Assembly: GCA_023429855.1 (NCBI GenBank)
Contig: JAEZDB010000249.1
Coordinates: 1 to 5,167, forward strand
Source: Actinomycetes bacterium
GTDB lineage: Bacteria > Actinomycetota > Thermoleophilia > Solirubrobacterales > Solirubrobacteraceae
DNA length: 5,167 bases
Reading direction: 5' to 3'
Every line of letters begins with the position of its first letter. Within the stretch, counting starts at the first letter, position 1. The notes below the pieces were generated by a model. It was not told the DNA's origin and ran no database searches. It saw only the letters and a list, made by a program, of their open reading frames with translations. Of this stretch, positions 1-5,167 are shown one piece after another. The position numbers were made by a program, and so were the translations under genes.

Positions 1-17
1 GCGCTCGGCTGGGCCCG

Positions 18-37
18 CCCGATCGGTCGGGGTTTAT
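18..37 (+). terminator. Possible weak terminator for a rightward transcript
   Basis: CCCGA at 18-22 and TCGGG at 27-31 form a 5-bp stem with a 4-base loop, followed by G and then TTTAT. The shape is that of an intrinsic terminator, but the stem is short and the T tract has only three consecutive Ts. Such hairpins are common by chance in GC-rich DNA. It would serve a rightward gene ending near position 39 or before the window. Confidence 0.22.
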
Positions 38-55
38 GAGAACGCGGGCACCGCG
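37..55 (-). terminator. Possible weak terminator of the protease gene
   Basis: On the minus strand, 31 bases past the protease stop codon, CGCGG and CCGCG pair around a 3-base loop (plus positions 43-55) and are followed by TTCTCAT. The position suits a terminator for the leftward gene. The stem is only 5 bp and the U tract is interrupted, so this is tentative. Confidence 0.25.
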
Positions 56-86
56 ACAGTCCGGCGTCCCGGAGGCTGCGCGCCCG

Positions 87-2333
87 CTAGTTCACTGCGA
101 CGGAGACCGGTGCTTGGAAGTACGGCATCGCCTCGCCGGGTTGCCAGGTCGGCAGCGCTCCATTGGCGAGGTACCGGGCCCCGACGAGCAGGGTGTAGGT
201 GCCGCCGCGCGGGAACCCGCACACCTGACCGGTGGTCTCGCCCGCTGGGAAGGTCGCGTCAGCCATGGTGTTCCAGTTCGCATCGACAACCCGGAGGCGA
301 TAGCCGCTGACAGGGAAGCCGGCCACCGCGGCGGGCGCCGACCACGCGGCCCCAGCGCACGCCTTTGCGGTGTCTTCCTCCGGGTAGCTGAACACGAGCC
401 GCTTAGCCGGGGCCGGGAGGGGAGTTCCCTCAGCAGCGCCGGCAGGGGACGGCACGGCGTCCAGCGCCGCGCTGACGTGCCCGAGCGCCCGGTCGACGCT
501 GACCGACGCTTCGTACGAGAGTCCTGGCCGCAGGCCGCAGACGGTTGCGCCGGTCGCGGTCGCGAGGGCGTCTTCGGCGTTCGCATGCCACGGGGCGGTG
601 CGCGTCCGCAAGAGCACCGTCTGGCTACGCACGGGCAGGCCGCTCAGTGGCGCGGCGGCCGTCCACCGCACGTCGGCGCAGTAAGCCGTCTTGTTGTCGA
701 TGGCGGCCCGCCGCATCGTGACCGAAAGGCCGGTCGGCGCCGGGACGACCGTCCCGGCGGCGGGGCCATCGGGCGCGACGGCCCACAAGAACTGGGCCGC
801 GCTCACCGTGACGCCGGCGACGGCCCGAACGGTGACGAGCGCCGGCTCGCCCGGAGCGAGCGCGTAGCCGTCGCTGTGGCACGCTTTGACTTCGGACGCC
901 CCATCGTGGACGGGGACGGCCTTGCCATTCAGGGCGACGGTATAGCGCAGCGACTCCGGCGAGATGCCCGCCGGCTGCGTGCCGGGCCGCAGGACGACCT
1001 CGGCGCAGTAGTCGACGCGTCCGCTGCTGCCTTCCTTCGACATGCTGATCTCGCCCTCGGCCGTGGCGTCGGGGCGCCCGGGGGCGGGGGTGACGGTGTA
1101 AGTGGCCGTGTTGGACGTGCCGAGCGGCGGCGCTGAGCCGTTCGCGTTGGAGGCGGTGACGCTCGCCGTGTATTCGGTGCCGGTCGCCAGCCCGCTGAAC
1201 GACGCTTCGCGGCTGTCGCGGCCCAGGGTCAGCACCTTGTTGCCCGGCTGCAGCGTGACCCGGTAGCCGTCGCGCGGAATCCGGGTCTCCGTGGGGTGGT
1301 CCCACCCGATGGTCAGCGAGGTCGGTGTCGCGCCTTTGGCGTACACGGTGCTCGGCGCGACTGCAGGCAGCGTCGCGAAGTCGATACCCAAGGCGCTCAG
1401 CGTCGTCCATGACGGGCCCGCGAGCGCGGGCCGGTCGGCAGCTGGCGCGCTGTCTTGAGCGGCCTGGATCGTGGAGTCGATCCAATCAGCGGCGGTCGGG
1501 AAGCTGCTGGACGAGGACGGGGCGAGCGCGTTGCCGTAGGCGGAGTTGCGCCCGAGAATCGGGTTCGCTCCTCCAAGCGCGGTGTGCGACGCGAGGACCG
1601 GCCGGGCGCCAGCCTGCGGGTACCACGCCCCTGCGGAGCCGCTGTCGCCGTCAACGGCCTCGATTACGGCGTTGGCGGTCAACGGCGCGCCGCTTGGGCG
1701 GGTCCAGCCGGAGCGGACCTGCCGCGGTGCGTAGCCACCGCCCGCGACGGTCCCGCCAAGGCCCGACCAGAGCACATAGCCCGGTAGCGCCGAAGTGAGA
1801 GCGGGGAGGACCTCCTCGCGCATCAGCAGCGGAAACCCTCCCGCAGGCGGGTCGAGCGACCGGTCGAGCTGCGCGATCGAGAGGTCGCCGATCCCGCTCA
1901 GGATGGAGAGGAAGCCGCCGTTGGCAGGGCCCTGACGCAGCGTGGTGACCTTCTTCACGGTAGCCACGCGACCGTCGAGCGCGACGAACTGCTGCCCCTC
2001 CACCATCGCCGAGTGCCGGGCGCCGATGACCCAGCGCGGCGCCACCTGGACCTGGCTCGCGGTGTAGCCGGGGGCGGTGGCGACGGTGCCGGAGCCGACG
2101 AGTTTGAAGGCATCGACGGCGGACGACGTGCCGGGGTACGTCGGGGGCGAGACACGCGGGTCGAACGAGCCGGCACCGCTGTAGGCGGCGGCGGTCGCCG
2201 GAAGTGCGACAGCGCTTAGTGCGCCGACGGCAGCGAGCGCGATGGCGCGCCGGGTGGCGCGGATGCTGTGTGGGGTCAACGGCCCACTCGCGGCCGAGGC
2301 CGAGAGGGGCGGGTGCCAGTGGGTACGGAACAT
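87..2333 (-). CDS. Exported trypsin-like serine protease with FN3 and FN3-like modules
   Basis: The protein has 748 residues. Residues 28-50 form an export signal: arginines at 28-29, a hydrophobic core, and an Ala-rich cleavage region ending near A50. Residues 75-290 resemble a chymotrypsin-fold (S1-type) protease: PRWVIGARHSA carries the His (H107), GDLSIAQLD the Asp (D150) and VDGDSGSAG the Ser (S231). The triad spacing of 43 and 81 residues is near that of chymotrypsin (45 and 93). The domain has no cysteine, whereas classic trypsins have a disulfide beside the catalytic His, and I see no IVGG-like activation site. Residues 328-416 are a typical fibronectin III domain. Residues 419-748 hold three FN3-like modules with two cysteines each. 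Such accessory domains usually bind polymers, cell walls or other proteins; the substrate here is unknown. The ATG at 2333 leaves 27 residues before the signal; a TTG at 2277-2279 is an alternative start. It is divergent from uvrA. The family call is fairly sure; activity and target are inferred. Confidence 0.85.
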   Translation of the reverse strand: MFRTHWHPPLSASAASGPLTPHSIRATRRAIALAAVGALSAVALPATAAAYSGAGSFDPRVSPPTYPGTSSAVDAFKLVGSGTVATAPGYTASQVQVAPRWVIGARHSAMVEGQQFVALDGRVATVKKVTTLRQGPANGGFLSILSGIGDLSIAQLDRSLDPPAGGFPLLMREEVLPALTSALPGYVLWSGLGGTVAGGGYAPRQVRSGWTRPSGAPLTANAVIEAVDGDSGSAGAWYPQAGARPVLASHTALGGANPILGRNSAYGNALAPSSSSSFPTAADWIDSTIQAAQDSAPAADRPALAGPSWTTLSALGIDFATLPAVAPSTVYAKGATPTSLTIGWDHPTETRIPRDGYRVTLQPGNKVLTLGRDSREASFSGLATGTEYTASVTASNANGSAPPLGTSNTATYTVTPAPGRPDATAEGEISMSKEGSSGRVDYCAEVVLRPGTQPAGISPESLRYTVALNGKAVPVHDGASEVKACHSDGYALAPGEPALVTVRAVAGVTVSAAQFLWAVAPDGPAAGTVVPAPTGLSVTMRRAAIDNKTAYCADVRWTAAAPLSGLPVRSQTVLLRTRTAPWHANAEDALATATGATVCGLRPGLSYEASVSVDRALGHVSAALDAVPSPAGAAEGTPLPAPAKRLVFSYPEEDTAKACAGAAWSAPAAVAGFPVSGYRLRVVDANWNTMADATFPAGETTGQVCGFPRGGTYTLLVGARYLANGALPTWQPGEAMPYFQAPVSVAVN
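90..1079 (-). repeat. Three tandem FN3-like modules, each with a cysteine pair
   Basis: At the protein level these are residues 419-528, 531-630 and 637-748. Each begins with a C-A motif: YCAEV (C443), YCADVRW (C552) and KACAGAAW (C659). Each has one more cysteine 42-47 residues later: C485, C599 and C705. The last two modules are clearly related. Both contain C-A-x3-W, G-x-P-V, a Trp about 25 residues after the first Trp, then VCG-x3-G-x2-Y-x3-V. These six are the only cysteines in the whole protein, so one disulfide per module after export is the simplest reading. The repeats are diverged and are not seen as DNA repeats. Confidence 0.6.
1086..1352 (-). other. Fibronectin type III domain
   Basis: Residues 328-416 match the FN3 pattern: SLTIGWD in the B strand, DGYRVTL in the C strand, and the signature SGLATGTEYTASVTASNANG (L-x-x-x-T-x-Y plus V-x-A-x-N-x-x-G), ending with a Thr/Pro-rich linker. 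Bacterial FN3 domains are common in secreted hydrolases as spacers or polymer-binding modules. No cysteine is present, unlike the modules after it. Confidence 0.8.
1464..2111 (-). other. S1-type serine protease domain
   Basis: These are residues 75-290 of the exported protein. Visible landmarks, in order, are GSGTVA (like the strand before the active site in chymotrypsin-fold proteases), PRWVIGARH with catalytic H107, GDLSIAQLD with D150, and DGDSG with nucleophile S231 and its oxyanion-hole glycine G229. PVLASHTALGG follows, in the place of the usual strand that binds substrate. Six residues before the Ser is E225, the position of Asp189 in trypsin. An acid there would favour a basic P1 residue, but this rests on ungapped counting only. 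Confidence 0.7.
2184..2333 (-). other. Signal peptide region with a twin-arginine-like motif
   Basis: This covers residues 1-50 of the protease. After a polar N-terminal stretch comes TRRAIAL (residues 27-33), which resembles the Tat consensus S/T-R-R-x-F-L-K but lacks its usual Phe-Leu. A hydrophobic core follows to about residue 44, then ATAAA, which fits signal peptidase I (A-x-A) with the mature protein starting near Y51. Export is well supported; Tat rather than Sec is uncertain. If translation began at the TTG codon 19 (2277-2279), the n-region would have a more usual length. Confidence 0.75.
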
Positions 2334-2340
2334 GTTCCTG

Positions 2341-2354
2341 CGACCCTACGTTCG
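2341..2354. promoter_or_regulatory. Possible second, degenerate LexA box at the protease start
   Basis: CGACCCTACGTTCG has a perfect right half (GTTCG) and a left half with one mismatch (CGACC for CGAAC), with the 4-base spacing of actinobacterial and Bacillus-type LexA sites. It covers the candidate -10 of the protease gene and ends seven bases from its ATG. Bound protein would block that promoter. The mismatch falls in a contacted half-site base, so real binding is uncertain. Confidence 0.3.
2343..2348 (-). promoter_or_regulatory. Candidate -10 element of the protease gene
   Basis: TAGGGT (minus strand) fits the actinobacterial TANNNT -10 pattern and ends nine bases before the ATG, so transcription would start within a few bases of the start codon. 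No convincing -35 hexamer is seen 16-18 bases upstream. The nearby AGGA is only two bases from the ATG, too close for a normal ribosome binding site, which also fits a leaderless or nearly leaderless message. Confidence 0.3.
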
Positions 2355-2453
2355 GAAACCGGTGGAATCCCACACGTTTGAGGGTGCGGCGTTGTGAGAA
2401 CCGACAGCCCCGTGTCACGTGGGGGACGGCGGCCGTGCCCAAGGTCATCGGAT

Positions 2454-2467
2454 CGAACGTCCGTTCG
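2454..2467. promoter_or_regulatory. LexA (SOS) box of uvrA
   Basis: CGAACGTCCGTTCG is a perfect inverted repeat of CGAAC and GTTCG around four bases. It matches the known Gram-positive and actinobacterial LexA consensus CGAACRNRYGTTCG at all but one position (C instead of a purine, third base of the four-base spacer). It lies six bases upstream of the -10 hexamer, overlapping the space between -35 and -10, so LexA bound here would block RNA polymerase. Self-cleavage of LexA after DNA damage would release uvrA. LexA control of uvrA is well known in E. coli; control here is inferred from the site. Confidence 0.85.
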
Positions 2468-2473
2468 CCCCGC

Positions 2474-2479
2474 TATCGT
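2474..2479 (+). promoter_or_regulatory. -10 element of uvrA, placed for a leaderless transcript
   Basis: TATCGT fits the actinobacterial TANNNT -10 motif. Seven bases separate it from the GTG at 2487, so RNA would begin at or within a base or two of the start codon. There is no purine-rich ribosome binding site: the bases before the GTG are CTCTCC. No good -35 hexamer is visible 16-18 bases upstream, where the LexA box begins, which is common for such promoters. Confidence 0.55.
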
Positions 2480-2486
2480 GCTCTCC

Positions 2487-5167
<2,681 letters not shown>

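Larger units (their letters stand above)
1..86. other. Left-edge non-coding stretch downstream of the protease gene
   Basis: This short region follows the stop codon of the leftward protease gene and runs to the window edge. In one plus-strand frame, positions 1-39 read as a twelve-residue tail ending in TGA (ALGWARPIGRGL, stop at 37-39). This could be the end of a rightward gene lying outside the window, but twelve codons are too few to recognise or to trust. Two small hairpins, listed separately, could end transcription from either side. Nothing else is supported here. Confidence 0.4.
2334..2486. other. Divergent control region between the protease gene and uvrA
   Basis: This 153-base region separates two genes transcribed away from each other. 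It holds, from left to right, the LexA-like site and -10 candidate of the protease gene, a stretch of about 100 bases with no clear signal apart from a CACGTG palindrome at 2416-2421, the strong LexA box, and the uvrA -10 element. Both start codons lack a well-placed Shine-Dalgarno sequence. No small gene is convincing in it. Confidence 0.8.

Noticed and set aside
36..1136. A plus-strand open frame of 366 codons opposite the protease gene
   Set aside because: Its protein is Arg/Gly-rich with no domain, and the opposite strand carries a coherent signal peptide, protease and FN3 reading through the same bases.
625..1485. A minus-strand frame of 286 codons overlapping the protease frame
   Set aside because: It is an Arg-rich frame-shifted copy of the same region. 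The main frame reads unbroken from signal peptide to stop, so there is no need for a frameshift or second gene.
1504..1520. Run of five serines in the protease (residues 273-277)
   Set aside because: A short Ser run close to the protease domain end is ordinary linker sequence, not a repeat tract of note.
2408..2425. Imperfect inverted repeat CCCCGTGTCACGTGGGGG with a central CACGTG
   Set aside because: The arms do not pair cleanly, it matches no regulator site I can name, and short G/C palindromes are common at this base composition.

Overview
The window is strongly GC-rich, and nearly all third codon positions in the genes are G or C. It carries an actinobacterial-type SOS (LexA) operator and a UvrA close in wording to actinobacterial UvrAs. 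This points to an actinomycete-like bacterium (phylum Actinomycetota). The class Thermoleophilia is a guess from general resemblance and cannot be settled here.

Layout: positions 1-86 are the left edge, a short stretch after a leftward gene that holds two weak hairpins. Positions 87-2333 (minus strand) encode a 748-residue exported protein. It has a signal peptide with a twin-arginine-like motif, a cysteine-free trypsin/chymotrypsin-like (S1-type) protease domain with a recognisable His-Asp-Ser triad, one ordinary fibronectin type III domain, and three further FN3-like modules, each carrying two cysteines. Positions 2334-2486 are a 153-base divergent control region. Positions 2487-5167 (plus strand) encode the excinuclease ABC subunit A, uvrA, cut off by the right edge after 893 complete codons.

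The control region is the most informative non-coding part. A near-perfect LexA box (CGAACGTCCGTTCG, 2454-2467) sits just upstream of a TANNNT -10 element (2474-2479). That element is placed so that transcription would start at or next to the GTG start codon of uvrA, which has no Shine-Dalgarno sequence. This suggests a leaderless, SOS-controlled uvrA. A second, weaker LexA-like palindrome (2341-2354) lies directly in front of the divergent protease gene and covers its best -10 candidate. This raises the untested possibility that the exported protease also responds to DNA damage.

The two genes have no obvious shared pathway: UvrA acts in the cytoplasm in nucleotide excision repair, while the protease is exported. 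They share only the intergenic region. I see no mobile element, CRISPR array, tRNA or rRNA, and no convincing new multi-gene system. The items most worth a second look are the possible second LexA site and the cysteine-paired repeat architecture of the protease.
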